64,000 nt of DNA from Neopestalotiopsis rosae (GCA_023078685.1 JALGAS010000013.1:501001-565000); one strand, 5' to 3'. Counted from the first letter of the stretch, positions 11,447-24,863 are shown. The notes: generated from the letters alone by a model not told the origin. Made by a program: numbers and translations.

Positions 11447-14400
11447 ATGCGATTGCCCTCGACATGGCGGCCGCGGCGGTCGTCGCGTGCCTCAAGTAGG
11501 GGCTCGCCGTCGCGCCTGCTCACCCTCGCGTCGCTTGCGACGCTCTCAAATGCCATCAACATAGTCCCGGTCTCGTCGCCAAATCTGGATCTGAGTAAAT
11601 TGGGAAAGACGGGTATCGCTGGTGATTTCACCGGTATATCGTTGTACATGTGGGAGGGACAAAACGAAAATTCTTTTGCGACAAATGGTTCCCAGTCGCT
11701 CATGACCCAATTTCCTGATGGGTCGTTTCTCAACATCCTGGATAGCGACGCGTCTATTCAGGCATTATGCGTCCTGAACGACGCCTTAATATTGGGTGGA
11801 AACTTTACCAGCCTGGGCGGCTCAGAGTTTACCGCTATTGCCTCGATGAACCTCAACACCACCAAACTCACCAACATGACCGGAATCACTGGCCAGGTTA
11901 ACAGCCTGTTTTGTGACGAGGATTCTAACACAGTGTACGTGGGTGGAAGTTTCCAAGCTGAGGAGTCCACAAATGCGATCAAATGGGCGGAGGACAGTTG
12001 GACAAGCCTCCCATTTGCAGGCTTCAATGGACCCGTCATGTCCATTACTCAAGCTGCAAACGGTAACATTATTTTTGGAGGAAGTTTCACCGGCTTGGGA
12101 AATACATCGACCCCGAGTGAAACAAGTGAAATATTGATAAATCTGTCCACGGCAAACATCTCGACCACAGCAGGTACTACCACTTCCGGTTTCAGTGACC
12201 CCGAAAATATCATCTGCAAAACCGACGGCACAGATGGATCTGGCAACACGTGGCTGATGGAGGATGATACCGCCGGTTCGTGGACAGCAAATTTCGACTT
12301 TGGTTTTGAGCCCACCAGACTACGATTATACAACACCCACCAGGATGGACGAGGTACCAAAACGTGGAGATTCACCGCTTTCCCAATCAACGGTATCATG
12401 AACTTTACTTACATTGATCCCGCCACCAACGAGAATGCAACCTGCACAAGCGAATGTCCCTTGAGCGATGACACCTCGGTTGAATATCAAGACTTTTTCT
12501 TCGTCAACAATGTTGGCATGAATGAGTTTACCATCGATGTATCGGCTTGGTATGGTAGCGGAGGTGGATTCGACGGCATTGAGCTCTTCCAGGACAACGT
12601 TTACACATACGCGATCAACGATTTCAATGAGCCTTCCTGCTCAAACACTTCATTCCCGTCCACTGCAACATCGACAGGCTCATGGACCACCACGCCATCT
12701 GGACAGAGCAACTCCGAGTACCTTTCAGCCCAATTGACGGGCACAATCTCGTCAGACTCAGCCGCCGTCACATTCTACCCTGACGTGCGCGAATCCGGTA
12801 ACTACACCGTCAGTTTGTATACACCCGGTTGTTTGCAAGATTCCACTTGCACCAGCCGTGGGCAAGTAAATCTCACTTGGTCCTTGACAGCAGATAATGA
12901 CACCGGTGACAATTTCAAAGTACTTTATCAAACTAACAACTATGATAAATACGACGTCTTATTCACCGCAGTCATGGACGCTGCGTCCTCTTCGTTCCGT
13001 CCGAGTATTGTTCTCACCCCAGCAAACAATCAGGATTCTACCAATCTTACCGTCGTCGCCCAGAGAATAGGCTTGTACTTGCAAAACTCGACTGGAGGAT
13101 TGAATGGGCTTTTCGAATACGACCCCAGCAAGGCAACTGTCGATACTTCCGATTTCAGTACTTCGCAATTCGACAAGTTGGGATCTGGTTTCGACAGTCG
13201 GTCGGCCGTGACGACTCTGGTTCAGGATGGAGATATTACCTACATTGGTGGCAACTTCTCGTCAGACAGCGTCAAGAACATTGTCGGCATTGATACCGCC
13301 AATAACTTGACAGTCGAGCTCGATGGCGGCTTGAATGGCGCAGTCAACTCGCTCTATGCCTTGGATGGACAAGTTTACGCTGGCGGCGACTTTGATAACA
13401 ACCTGGACGGCTCCGAGTCAAGCCTTAGTCACGTGGCAGTTTACGATGCCAGCAGCAAGCAATGGTCGCCCCTTGGCGCTGGTGTTGATGGTCCGGTTGC
13501 TAGCGTCGCTCCCATGACGCTCAACGTTAGCAGCAGCACCGCCGAGACTGTTGTCGCCTTGACAGGTTCCTTCAATAGCTTGATTGCTTTCGATGACAAC
13601 TCGGCAATCTCAGTCAATGGTTTCGCCGTTTGGGTGCCATCGCAAAAGAACTGGCTGCAACATGTCAATGGTACTTATCCTTCTGTCAGTGGTCTGCTGA
13701 CAACATCCACGCTCAATGCTACTAACGGCATGTCGTTGTATGCCGGCTCGTTGTCATCTAAGGCAATCAGCGCCAACGGCGTTGTCGCCATGGGCGAGAC
13801 GCTTGGAACCTTCCCCGTCGACTTTACGTCCGAGTCTACGAGCAGCAACACCTCGAGCACAACTACCAAACGCGCTTCCGTGATCAACAGCACTGATACA
13901 CTCACCGGTGTGCAGGCTGGTGCATTCTACAACAGTGGTGCTGTTACTATTCTTGCTGGCCACTTCACGGCAACTACTAGCAATGGCTCAACTGCAAGCA
14001 ACCTAGTCATCATCGATGGTGACAACAATAATGCTACTACTGGCCTACCATCTGGTGTCTCTGACGAGTCCACCTTTTACACCCTCGCCGTTCAAGATGA
14101 CAATCTGTTTGCTGGTGGTCTTGTGAAGGGCACTGTAGGCGGATCAAGTGTCTCTGGTCTGGTCTCCTATAACCTGGCCAATTCCAAGTTCAACAATCAG
14201 CCACCGGGTCTTGTCGGCTATGGCGACGACAATGCGATTGTGACGTCGATCAGAGTCCGTCCTGACACGAGCGATGTCTACGTTGGCGGCTCTTTCCAGT
14301 CGGCAGGCACTTTGGACTGCCCAGGTGTATGCACATACTCGACCTCGAACGAACAATGGACGCGCCCCGGCTTGGGCCTGGAGGGTAATGTCAGCTCCAT

Positions 14401-15206
14401 GGTCTGGCCAAGCAGCTCCACACTTGTGGCGGGTGGTGAGTTGAGCATCAACGGTACCACCTACTATCTTGCCTCGTATGATGCATCCAGCGCTGTGTGG
14501 ACAGCCTTCTCGGAGCAATCTGCGCTGCCTGGCCCAGTAGATGCTGTCACAACCGCCAACAGCGATGGCACGCAGTTCTGGGCAGCTGGGACTGCAAGCG
14601 ATTCCAGCTCTGTTTATCTCATGAAATACAACGGATCCGCATGGCAATCTGCAGGCGTCAGCCTCAACGAAGATTCCGTCATCAAGAGTCTACAAGTATT
14701 TTCTGTCACGTCCTCCCACTCATCGAGTGCTTTGCTCGACACAGATGAAGTTCTCATGATCACTGGATCTCTCAGCATTCCCAACTTTGGAACTGCGTCG
14801 AGTGTCATTTTCAATGGAACAACTCTTCAGCCCTACGCGCTGACAGGCAACACCGGAAATACGGCTGGCTCAATTGCGAGAATTTTTGTCCAGAATGAGG
14901 ACTTTTTCTCGAGCGGCAGTGAGTTTACCAATTTTTTGCGATGGCCATACAAGAGCTAACATAGAAAATCTAGGTTCCGGTTTAGCAGTCGGCTTCGTTG
15001 TCCTCATTGGATTGGCGATTTCGTTAGGAATAATGCTCCTGATCGTCGTCGCTGGTCTTTTGTTGGATCGATACAGAAAGAAGCGTGACGGCTACGTCCC
15101 TGCCCCTACTTCGTACGATCGGGGTGGCGGCATGAGTCGCATTCCTCCCGAGGAGCTGCTTGACTCATTGAGCAAGGGCCGATCTGGCGCAACTCCCCAA
15201 ATATGA
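11447..15206 (+). CDS. RAX2: RAX2 cortical marker for cell polarity
   Basis: Exons 11447..14918 and 14974..15206 (55-nt intron, GTGAGT, GCTAAC branch, CTAG), 1234 aa; yeast Rax2 is 1220. Rax2 is a type I membrane glycoprotein that marks the cortex for bud-site selection or polarised growth with Rax1; in filamentous fungi it acts at hyphal tips and septation sites. Seen: a signal peptide after a basic start (MRLPSTWRPRRSSR ... LLTLASLATLSNA), then repeated Gly-Gly-x-F blades (ALILGGNFTSLGG, VYVGGSFQ, IIFGGSFTGLG, TYIGGNFS, VYAGGDFD, LVAGGELS) typical of its propeller-like ectodomain. There are many N-x-S/T sites. A single TM helix lies at about 1160-1188 (FVVLIGLAISLGIMLLIVVA), with a short basic cytosolic tail RKKRDGYVP. 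The longer frame starting at 11423 begins with TTG; 11447 is the first ATG. Confidence 0.95.
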
Positions 15207-17295
15207 GAGAGTTGATGACCATGAACGAGGACGAAAGTCACTAGTTGGATATGTGGAGGACAACCAAATATCACGCCAGATCTTGATGCATAGATGCAAT
15301 CAACGACCTGGAAATCCCCAGATTTCGAGTTCAGAACAAACAGCAAAGATACCCATCAATTGTCAGCGAATTAATTTCGCGCAATCGAGCAACAAGGAGG
15401 CGAGCAGCGCCAAGAGAAGAGGTGGATCAATCATTCAAAGAGCGCAGTAGAAGATGAAATGGCTGTTGTATCATCAATTTGCTTGCAAGCACTTTTCATC
15501 TTTTATTTACGAATTACGACAAGCGAGTCAGCATCATAATGTCTAGAAATCATAGTTCATTTCCCGCATTTTCCCCCGCAAACACAAACACACACACAGA
15601 CTGTGTGATACTACTACACTTCTTCATCCTTTCTTCTGTACATTAACAAACCAAAGTCTCGTGGTCACGTCCCCCGGCTACGCATCGGATCTGTCGAGGG
15701 CTTCAAAAATGGGATGGTTTCGTACCGCGCTTACCGCAGCGCGGCTTCTAATAGGGTTGGTTTCCCGACAACAGCATCTGGCTGGAAAGATCTGTTTGAA
15801 TGGGGAAAGATACAGTAAGGCGATGATCTTTTTGGAGGGGCTCCCGTTTCGAGAGCATGATTTGCTCATGTCTACCTCAAGCAGGTAGTTTAGATATCTG
15901 AAGAATATCAGAGATTTCACAAAACTTGTCCCAATCTGCAATAAATGTAAAGTGAACTGAGGAATAATTGTCCAGCAACGCGGTATCTTATCATCGTGAT
16001 GTCGTTACCAATAAGAATCTCTGCAAGTCATCTTTACGAACACTCCCATTTCGTACATGCATGAGATACGAGTACAATCCCATCTCTGCCATCCACCCCT
16101 TCGAGAAAGCCCTCGGTGCGATCCACCTCCCTCGTGTTGGCTCTTGCGCCAATCCAAGTCCGATATAGATATAGGGGCTGGGACTATCCATCCGTACATC
16201 CATCCCGCTTCCCCATTATCCTCCCGCTTTCGAATAAATTGACCAAAAGAGCCACATGGCTTTCCGAGTTTGCCGAAGCTGGGGGAGGCTGGGGGGAAAG
16301 TGTGGGACGGGACACACACGATCCAGGCGGGAAGGGAGTTGGGAAAAAAAGAAAAGAAAAGAAAAAGGGGCAAGGGGTTCGTCACCCCCTGACTTTTGTA
16401 TACTGGTTTATTGATTTCTTCCGTGCCACGTTGACCATCTATCCTGTCTCAATCTTCGCCTTTACTTACTAGCTTTGGGCTAAAAGGGAGTTTTCTTGGG
16501 TTTTGTATCGTGAGAAGAGCTAATGTACGTGTGCTGAACCCGTTTAAATCATATCTATAGTTTTCACTTGTCAGCAAAAAATGGGGAACTTGCCTGCCAA
16601 TGGTCATGACTCTGATATGGCCAATGTCGAAGTGAGTGGTAGTAGATGCCAGAATAAAGCAACCATCATTCTTGACATGATGGGATTGCACCTGCCGAAA
16701 CCCCCTACCCCTTCAAACAGCATCACCGAATAAGTAAATCCATTCTGTAGATAACATGCAGGAAGCAGTCTAGCATTGCAAGGACATGGATCAAGAAAAG
16801 AGTTCACGTCTCAAAAATACCGAGTTGTATGTGTATCGTGGATTTTGGGGCTACAGTGAGCTTGATCTCTTGTACGTAGTTATACAAATGTACAGCAAAC
16901 CTCTAGTAGGTAGGCCATTGAAGGTCAATCGAGTCTGCCCCTAAGCGGGCATCTTTTAAATAGTCAGTCTGTCTTAGGCCACGCAGAAGGAAATAGTGAA
17001 ATAATCTGTATACGCCCTCTCCCCGAAAGAAAACCAATACCAACGCCGCTGAAGATGTAGACCTGGTCGCTTTTGCTCGGAACCCCAAGACTAGGATTTT
17101 TGAGGAGGGAAGCGCCAACGCCACATCAGGATGACAATGCAAAATGCAAGGTGAAATGCAAAAGATGAACGAACAGGCTTAGCAGTTTAACCACTAAGGG
17201 GATGAGGTGTTTGCCAGTGTACAAGTTGTGTCATGATGCCGTCTGGGTGGTTTGCTGCGATGTATCCACCGGCAGGTGGGCGGACTGTCGCGGGA
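15207..17295. other. Convergent intergenic region RAX2 / ARS2
   Basis: 2.1 kb between two genes pointing at each other, so mostly 3' UTR and terminator sequence. 16345-16372 carries a purine run of GAAAA units. No gene, tRNA or transposon relic recognised. Confidence 0.4.
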
Positions 17296-20089
17296 TTAAT
17301 AGTTCAATTCACCCGCGCCGCCACCAGCAACATGGTCGAGATCTTCGTAGCTCTTAAGACTACGGCCTTGGACAGCCTCTCGGGGACCCATGGCAGCGCC
17401 ACCAGGAGCAGCCCCATCACCCCATCTGCCAACACCTCCCCGGCCGCGGCCACCCTCTTGACCCCAGCGTCCTTGAGGCTGACGTCTGTCATACGGGCCA
17501 GTGCGGGTGTTGTTGTTGAAGCGACCATTCATACCGCCACGTCGGACGGGTCCAACACCACGGTCATCACCGCCAGCATTCCAGCCTGCAGCTTGCATGG
17601 CGCCTTGGGCAAACAACGGAGGCATGCCCGGGAGTCCAGGGAAACCAGGGAATTGAGGCATCATGTTGTTCATGGAGAAGTTCTGCAAGTTGAATCCCCT
17701 AGGGGTTCCCTGCTGGGTCTGGCCGTTGGAAGGGGGGAAGTGTCCATTAGAATTGGCATCCGTTCGGCTTGGGGCAATGTGTGCCGGGTCAAGGACATAG
17801 GCATTGATTAAGTCGAACTTGATGGTGTAAAAGTCAGCGTTGGATCTACCATTTTGGAAACACAGTCATCTTACCTCTTGCTTCAGAGTTTCAAGCCAGT
17901 CCGGATGACGCTTTTCGACATGCTTCTTCCAGAAGTGCTCCTCCTTGAAAAGCTTGGTACACTCGGGAACCTTGCATCTCCACTTGTGCTCATCTTCTTG
18001 CTTAACAAACTTGATCAACTCATCGGCGATGGCATCATCAGAAGGCTTGCCGCCAAGCTTGCGAATATCGCACGTCTCGGGCTCGAGAATCTGCATAATC
18101 TTGTCCTCAAAGGTCTTGACCCATTTGTATGCGCGCTCGAGCTGCTGCTCCGACTTGGACACGCGAGGCTTGCGGTCGTTATCGGGAGCCTCTCCCTCTT
18201 CCTCTTCTTGCTTGTTCTCGCGCTTCTTGGACGGGAACGGCTCTCCGATGGCACTTGCACGTGCCACATTCTTTGCGGCCGTGGACAGGGTGCTTCTGGG
18301 ACGGCGCAAGTGACCTCCAGGACACTTTCTGGTCAGCTCGTGAATACTGTCGCTTTCAAAAACGCAGAAGAAGCAGAAGTTGAAGACACGACGAAGATAT
18401 TCGATCATGAGATCCAACTGCTTCTTCTTAACCAGCAAATCTTCGTCGTCGACCTCATCATCGACGGCACCCTCGTCCTCATCGTCATCCATCTCTCCTT
18501 CTTCACCTTCATCAATGTCTAGATCCAGATTACGATCCTTCTTCATCTTCTTTACGGGTGAAGTGGGAACAGCTGCTTGTAAGCGACCAGCATTCCTGAG
18601 ATCTTCTACACGCTCCTCCACCTTGAGTCTGGCATTAAAATCGGACCCAAAGTCCTCTTCAAACTTGTTGACAAGGCGCTGGACGAGCGCAAGATCCTTC
18701 TCTACTCTCTCAGGAGCTGAAAACAGGTCCCACAAGGCCTTCTTGCGAGGGTTTCCAGGAGGGTTGTGAACACCGACGTGGCAGACAAAATCGCCTCGGA
18801 CCTCATCCTTGACAGTCTTGCCATTTACAGCGTCCAAGGCCTTCTCGGCAGTCGACATCAATACGGGAGATTTTATTTCTGTATCGCCCTCGTCGTCTTT
18901 GGGATCAAGGCGCTCGGAAGGAGCCACTGTGTCGGAAGAAGGGTGCAGCATCACCCAGCCCATTCTGTGGTATCGCTTACTAGGGTTGGGATCACTAAGC
19001 GATAGCCACTTGAAGCCACCTTCTTCCTCTCCGAGATGCTCCTTGCAAAATGACTCGAGGTTCTGGCGACTGACGTGTGGTGCGATCGTCTTGATCAGCA
19101 GTGTTGGCTGGTAAAGGTTCTCATCGCGAATGTCGTTGCCCTGAACCGGCACAAGGTCGCCCACGCCAAGGACTTCATTTGCTGTTGCTTCGCCCTCCTC
19201 CTTTTCAAAGACGCCACCAGTACCATTGCTCTCGCTTTTCGGAATGCCTTCAAGGGAGAACTCGTCAAAGGTACCAGACTCTAGATCTTGTTCCCATTGG
19301 GTATAGGCGCCACGGCGGTAGTCGTTCAACTGCGCGCGAAACACGTCTCGGACCTCGGGCACGTAGCGCTCTTTAAACCACTGCTCCTTCTTATGCTCGG
19401 CAACGAAACTTCTAGCCATTTTGGCCTGGAGCTCCTCCTTGTACACGTCATAAGCTGCCTGGATCTTTGCCTTCTCCTTGTCACGGTCTTCCTGAGACTC
19501 TCTGCCACGGGGGCGTTCCGGCCGGCGGCCCGTGCGGGCGCGCTCCTTCTCCTCCTTGATCTTTTCATTGGCTCTCCACCACTCTCCAAAGTAGGAAAAG
19601 CCGACTTGAAAGGGGAGCTTTACGGGATCTGTCAGGGGGTTGACAGAGGGTGGAGGTGGCTCGCTTCCAGTCTGGCCTGGTACGTAACGATCAATGTTGG
19701 CAGGCGGTGAGGGAACCCGGCGAGATCGATCATCACGATCGCGAGGTCCTCCAAAATCATCCCGTCCTCTGCCTCGAGGTTCGTATCTGTCCACAGGGGG
19801 AGGCGATCGAGATCTGCGGCGTGTACGATCGTAGCCTGAAGCAGTCAGCTGCAAATTCAAATAGCTAATAATCAACCAATACCACCATTTGGTGAGGCTC
19901 AAACAGAGGACGAGGCAGCGTGGATGAATTAGGAAATGACGGCAAGAATAACGCACCAGGCGAGCGACCGCGGTAGAAGCTGTCACTACGGTCGTCTTTT
20001 CTTTCGTCGCGACTCCACTCACGGTCACGGGGTGAGCGCATCGGATGGTCGCCGCGCTCGCGGTCGCGGTAAGAATTGTATGAATCCAT
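17296..20089 (-). CDS. ARS2: ARS2/Serrate-type zinc-finger protein
   Basis: Exons 20089..19957, 19835..17875 and 17817..17296, 871 aa. ARS2 bridges the nuclear cap-binding complex to RNA processing and decay machinery; in fungi such proteins also act in RNA surveillance and heterochromatin. Seen: an N-terminal Arg/Asp/Ser-rich segment (SYRDRERGD, RTRRRSRSPPP). Next comes a helical block with FSYFGEWWRANEKIKEEK and YVPEVRDVFRAQLNDYRRG. An RRM-like segment reads LLIKTIAPHVSRQNLESFCKE, followed by an acidic stretch (DIDEGEEGEMDDDEDEGAVD). A C2H2 finger has Cys665, Cys670, His683 and His688 (C-x4-C-x12-H-x4-H). The Gly/Arg/Met-rich C-terminus is encoded by exon 3. Both splice joins keep the frame (G+GC; GAG|TTC). 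The upstream 2.5 kb is pyrimidine-rich on this strand. Confidence 0.92.
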
Positions 20090-22630
20090 GGTCGCTGCGA
20101 ATCAAGGGTGCGAGGGAGGACACGGAATGGCAGCCAATGCTGCTAGAATGCCTTCGACACCGAGATTCTTGTATCTGTCGTTGTGGGGACGCGGTGGTAC
20201 AGGTTCGGTCGTCAAGTGAGGAAGGAAGTGTGCGCCAGGAGCCTGCTGTTTGGCGACGCGATTGCCGTTAGAGAAATCATTTCCCAGAAAAAGTTTGATA
20301 CAAGCAACAGAATCATGGTAGAAAGAAGGTTTGGGAGGGATAGCATCGTGACAAAGATGGATAGCTAGCAAGCCAAAAAGTAGAGAAGAAGCGGGATGAT
20401 TGAAGAAGCGCAGAAGAAGGCGCGCAAGGAGCCAAACAAACTAATGCATGGTGAAGAAGCAGTGACGACGAGAAGTTTGCGCGCAACGGCGGCTGGCTGG
20501 TGGGTGATGGCAAGGCGGGCTGGAGACCTGAGGTCGCGACTTGAAGAGAGGAGAGACAGAAGAGACAGAGATGCCGGAGCTCAACCAACGGCTACAGGCA
20601 GGCAGGTAGGCAGGCAGAACGGATGGTGGTGGAAACGAGCGAGAGAGCGAAGAAGAGATGACTAGAAAAATAGGATAGACGAACTGGATGATGGAGCAGC
20701 AATTGAGGCTGCGTTTGAGGCTGCAATTGATGCTGCTGATGATTCTCCGTGACGTCCTGGGAGTAGGAGAGTCCGGGAATTCGCTGCTCGAGGTCAGCTT
20801 ATTGTCTGGAGGACAAAGAGTAATGGATCAATCAGTTAACCGAACTCACCATTAGCTGACGGGGACCCATCGTGGGCGTAGCGCTGCGCTCGGACCATTC
20901 CGAGGCTTAGCGACTTGTTCAAGTGAATGTGTCTGGTTTACGAAGAGTTCTCGTCACGCTAAGACACAGAACTATCAAGAATTATTCAAGTACAGGGCTC
21001 TATGCACTGTGACGGCTCTCACTCAGACCAGACCCCTAGGTTGCATACAAATAGTGGGTTCGGGCCAGCTCCTCCTTAGCTTGAGTTCAAACGCTGCAGA
21101 TCATTAGCCAGCTGCCAGGTACCAACCCCATCATTATTCCGTTGTCCTTGTATGCATGCACTGAAACTTGAGCATCCAATGGCAGATCTACACACAGAGA
21201 AGGGTCACAAGATGCACAAGACGCAGCAGATTTCGAAGATTTCTGTTTTTTCTTCTTTTCACATTAATATAGTAGAATTAACTGACTGCAAGTGAAGCAG
21301 TACAATTGTCCAGTTGAGTCATGTTACAATTTGGAAACTCAAAATAAACTATTGCACGCGTCGTGTGCAGACACGTCCTCAAGGTTAGACTTTAGTCACA
21401 TGCAGAATGATGAAGGACGTCCTCTCCTGAGAATGACTCAACATCAAAGGACAAAACATCAAGTCAATGTATGCTACCAATAGAAATAGCACTTGCACAC
21501 TGTATGTGAATAACTTGAGACGAGAGGTGAGAAATGTTCACGGACTGCTGGCTTCCAGATCAGATATCAAAGTCCGATGTAGACGGCAAGGACCTTCAAT
21601 GGAACTCACAGATAAATGGAAAATTATAGAGGTATACTAAAACTAGGGCAATGACGTTGAGATATTGCCGCATCTGGCTCATCAAATTCAGATTTGCCCA
21701 ATATGGCGACATGGTAGCAATGAATCATATGCCGCTGCGGATCAACATTGCTATTCGAGCACCGTTAGCCCCAAGAGCCATCGAAACAGCATTATAGGAA
21801 GGAGATGGATGAACATAATTCAACAGAGATCAAGCCAAATATTGCGGCACGAAAGAACAAAGAGAGGCTTCAATTTGGAAGTAGTCGGCAGCAACTCCAA
21901 GAAAGACCTTTGTAGTCTGGTCATAACACTCGCACATTTACATCCGAAGATGTTGGGCATGGAAAACTTGAAAGAAGCTCTTTGAGCAGAGTAGCTCTCT
22001 CCTTGTTGTGGCCTCTTTATTCATTTTCAAACACTCTGACGACATGTAAAAGGTCTCTTCCATAGTTCCCATAATTTTTCCGGCATTATTGACATCGATA
22101 GGGGCAATTGTATCTTGTTTGGTTGATGCCAGACAGAGTCGTGTTTGCCAAGACCCGCCCAAGAAACATCTCCTGACCTTTGCTCATACTGGTTGGGGCC
22201 ATGACAGCTCAATACAAATAGAGGAACGTGCTTCAATGTCCCTGGCATTCTTTCTTGGATTGTATATAGATCCGTATCGTTCCGAACAGCGGGCCGCTCA
22301 AAATTTGGGATATCCCGTAGTATTCACGAATAATGTTCATAAACCTATTGGAGAGATGAAGAGAAAAAGGCGAAATATGTACTCAGGTTTTTGTTTATTT
22401 ATTTATATAGGCGAATCAATCAATTCGTGACAGTCGTAGACTTCGTTCGCTCAACATTCATTATTCCTCTGCGTCAAGCATTTTCCCTCCTTGACATTCT
22501 CTTGGGCCTTGCATTCGACAGGTCCTCGCTGATCGGAATCACAAAGCGATGATTCTCGAAGGCATCACTTTCCCGTTCGTCGCAGTAAACCAGCTTCCTA
22601 TTAAATCAACCTTCCGTCTCATATTCAGTC
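20090..22630. other. Upstream region of ARS2 and spacer to the GPI-protein gene
   Basis: 20100-20700 is purine-rich on + (pyrimidine-rich on the ARS2 strand), with GAAGAAG and GGCAGGCAG runs at 20590-20617, matching a promoter or 5' leader of ARS2. A CRE-like TGACGTCC lies at 20750. From 21000 to 22600 the DNA is AT-richer and carries no convincing gene; open frames there are under 115 codons and unbiased. Confidence 0.4.
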
Positions 22631-23398
22631 TCATATCCCAGCACCCAAAACTCCCAACCCCACTCCCGCAGCCATGCCCATCAGACACGGCATGCCCGTG
22701 ATCCTCGGCTGGGCCACATTCGCTGTACCCACGACAAATCCACCCGTCGTGCCCACGGTTGAGCACCTGCTCATGGAAAGTCCGTGACAGGCTTGTGAAC
22801 TGAGACTGCTGCAGACACTGGCGGCACTCGAGGACGCGAGCTGGGTGTGCGTGGGCTGAACGGTAACGCCGCCACCTCCGGGCACATTAATGGTGACGCC
22901 GTAGCCGCCCGTGCCCGAGGCGAGATCCGAGGTGCAGGCGGCATAGTTTTTGGAGCAGGCCGAGACGGCCGAGGAGCAGGCGCCCGCGTTGGAGAAGGAG
23001 GTGGCGATGGCCGGGAAAGCAAAGAGCGAGTTGCTGACGTACGAGACCGTGGTCGACGTCGGCAGCGTGCCCGTCAGAGTCCCCGTCGCGGCGCCCGTGC
23101 ACACGGCTCCCGACGGGCAGCAGGCCGGGCTGTTGCTCGAGTCCAGTGCGCAGTATTGGCCGTCGGCGCAGCAAATGCCCGCAAAGGCCGAACCCTGCGA
23201 GTCGCAGCTGAGGTAGTTGGCCGGGCAAGCCGTATCTCTCCGCTCCATAGCGGCGGCCGCTCCGTACTGCAGCGGCGGTATGTAGTTTGCGGTGGCAGAT
23301 GTGATGAGCAGACTGCTGAGCGCCACAATCAAAGCTGGCGGCAGCGAGAACAGTGAATGGCGGCGCGTCGCCGAGTCGGTAGGCTGTGGTATCCTCAT
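22631..23398 (-). CDS. Secreted Cys-rich protein, probable GPI anchor
   Basis: Single exon, 255 aa, function unknown. Seen: a basic start followed by a hydrophobic signal core (LPPALIVALSSLLITSATA). A cysteine-rich block comes next (CPANYLSCDSQG, GICCADGQYCALDSS, PACCPSGAVCTG) whose CC...C spacing recalls small granulin-like or carbohydrate-binding fungal wall proteins. Then come a Ser/Thr/Gly/Ala-rich stalk, more paired cysteines, and a short hydrophobic C-terminus (MGMAAGVGLGVLGAGI) as in GPI-anchored proteins. It is divergent from COX19, about 1 kb apart. The ATG at 23398 is the first in frame and places the signal sequence properly. Related proteins are widespread as uncharacterised GPI proteins; I cannot name one. 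A role in the cell wall or surface is inference. Confidence 0.75.
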   Translation of the reverse strand: MRIPQPTDSATRRHSLFSLPPALIVALSSLLITSATANYIPPLQYGAAAAMERRDTACPANYLSCDSQGSAFAGICCADGQYCALDSSNSPACCPSGAVCTGAATGTLTGTLPTSTTVSYVSNSLFAFPAIATSFSNAGACSSAVSACSKNYAACTSDLASGTGGYGVTINVPGGGGVTVQPTHTQLASSSAASVCSSLSSQACHGLSMSRCSTVGTTGGFVVGTANVAQPRITGMPCLMGMAAGVGLGVLGAGI

Positions 23399-24425
23399 GA
23401 TTGTAAGCTGTTATAATTGTGATGGCCTCCTCTAATGCTCGCGCAAAGTAAGAGATGATGTTTGCGATCCTGGCTGGGCGATCTCAAGAGGGGAAAGCTG
23501 ATTCCTCGTACGTGTGCGCTGGCAGTTGAAGCGACGACGATGGCCAGGTCCGAGTGGGAATAATGGATTTATGCTTAAATTTGGAGTCGGGCCTGCATGC
23601 AGGTTTCTAGTTCACCGCTGGGCGAGTGAAGCAGTCGAGATAAGCAGACGAGACCAGTGCTGGCTCAGTTCCTGCTGTGTGCGATGAGTTGTACTAGCAG
23701 GATCCCTCTTATTATCAATGTAGGCTTTAATTTGGACGACGGATCATATAGCTGTTTGTACAACGACTTGGACCGCGAAAGACGACAGTGGGATCAATCG
23801 AAACCTAAAAATACAAAAATGTCAAGATGCAGCCACGTGCCGGACTTCAGGCAAAAAGAAATCCAAAGATGAACAAGAGCGATAAAAAAGCCTCTAACCT
23901 CAATGTCAGATTTCCAGGTGGTTGGCAATAGCTACGATACGACCTTACTTAGCTTGAGCAGCTCCATGGATCTCGCCCAACATGATGTCAAGCAGCACCC
24001 ATCGTAGCCCAGCAACCGCTAAAACACCTAGGCGAGCCAGGGGTGGTGGGCACTGGGCGGTGCCACTGATTCTACCTAGTGCCTGGGGCCAGGCGCTACG
24101 CTGAGCTGAGTATGAGACGTGACCAGGTACCTGACGCGAACCACCGACCACCGATTTGATTTTCCAAAAAAGAGCGGGCCCCATTCCAGTTGCAGTGCGA
24201 TTAGAGTAATGGTCCGTGCACAGCAGAACTCATACGATGATTCGTTTTGGAAAGATTTCCCAGGGTCCCGTTTGGCGCAATGGTGAGAGGCCGTTTGGAC
24301 GATTGGAAGCAAGCACACTGTTGAACAACCCCAAGAGACTCCTTAATTCCGGCCACTCATAAACTAGGTCACAATTCCTTACGTGAGCTTTGTGAGGTGA
24401 CGCCTTTCTACCTCAAAAATAGACG
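23399..24425. promoter_or_regulatory. Divergent upstream region of the GPI protein and COX19
   Basis: 1.0 kb holding both promoters. No repeat, RNA gene or ORF worth naming is seen. Confidence 0.4.
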
Positions 24426-24863
24426 ATGAGTTCTTTCGGTAGTCCCGGCTCGGGGCCATATGCTGGCAAACCTATTCCGTAAGTTTTTTTTTGCTCCAGA
24501 CAATCAAGACCACCTTTGCAGCAGCGGCTGACAAGAGCATATCAGGCCGGAGAGAGGCAGCTTTCCTCTGGACCACGATGGCGAGTGCAAGGACGTCATG
24601 ATCAACTACCTCAAGTGCCTCAAGGACCTCAGAGGCCAGAACGACCCTGCTTGCAGAGAGATTGCCAAGAACTACCTGTCCTGCAGAATGGATAGGTAAG
24701 ATACATTCTAGTCATCTCTGTTTGACATGGTCGGTTCACTTGCTGACGCGTCAAACACAGAAATCTAATGGCCAAGGACGACTTCAAGAATTTGGGCTTT
24801 GGTACAGAGAAGCCAAAGCCCAAGGAGCCGGAAAAGGGGGTCAAAGGCGAGTTGCACTGGTAG
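24426..24863 (+). CDS. COX19: COX19, cytochrome c oxidase assembly factor (twin CX9C)
   Basis: Exons 24426..24478, 24546..24695 and 24761..24863, 101 aa. Cox19 is an intermembrane-space/cytosolic CHCH protein needed for copper delivery to cytochrome c oxidase through Cox11. Seen: [11 protein letters not shown] start, then [13 protein letters not shown] leading into Cys32-x9-Cys42, and Cys54-x9-Cys64, the twin CX9C signature. After these comes [14 protein letters not shown], diagnostic for Cox19, and a lysine/proline-rich tail. Splices: CC|G across intron 1 and AG|A across intron 2, both GTAAG donors. Import is expected through Mia40 without a presequence. Confidence 0.95.

Noticed and set aside
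22847..23356. + strand 169-codon frame opposite the GPI protein
   Set aside because: GC-rich shadow of the minus-strand gene, Arg/Gly/Ala-rich with no signal or domain.
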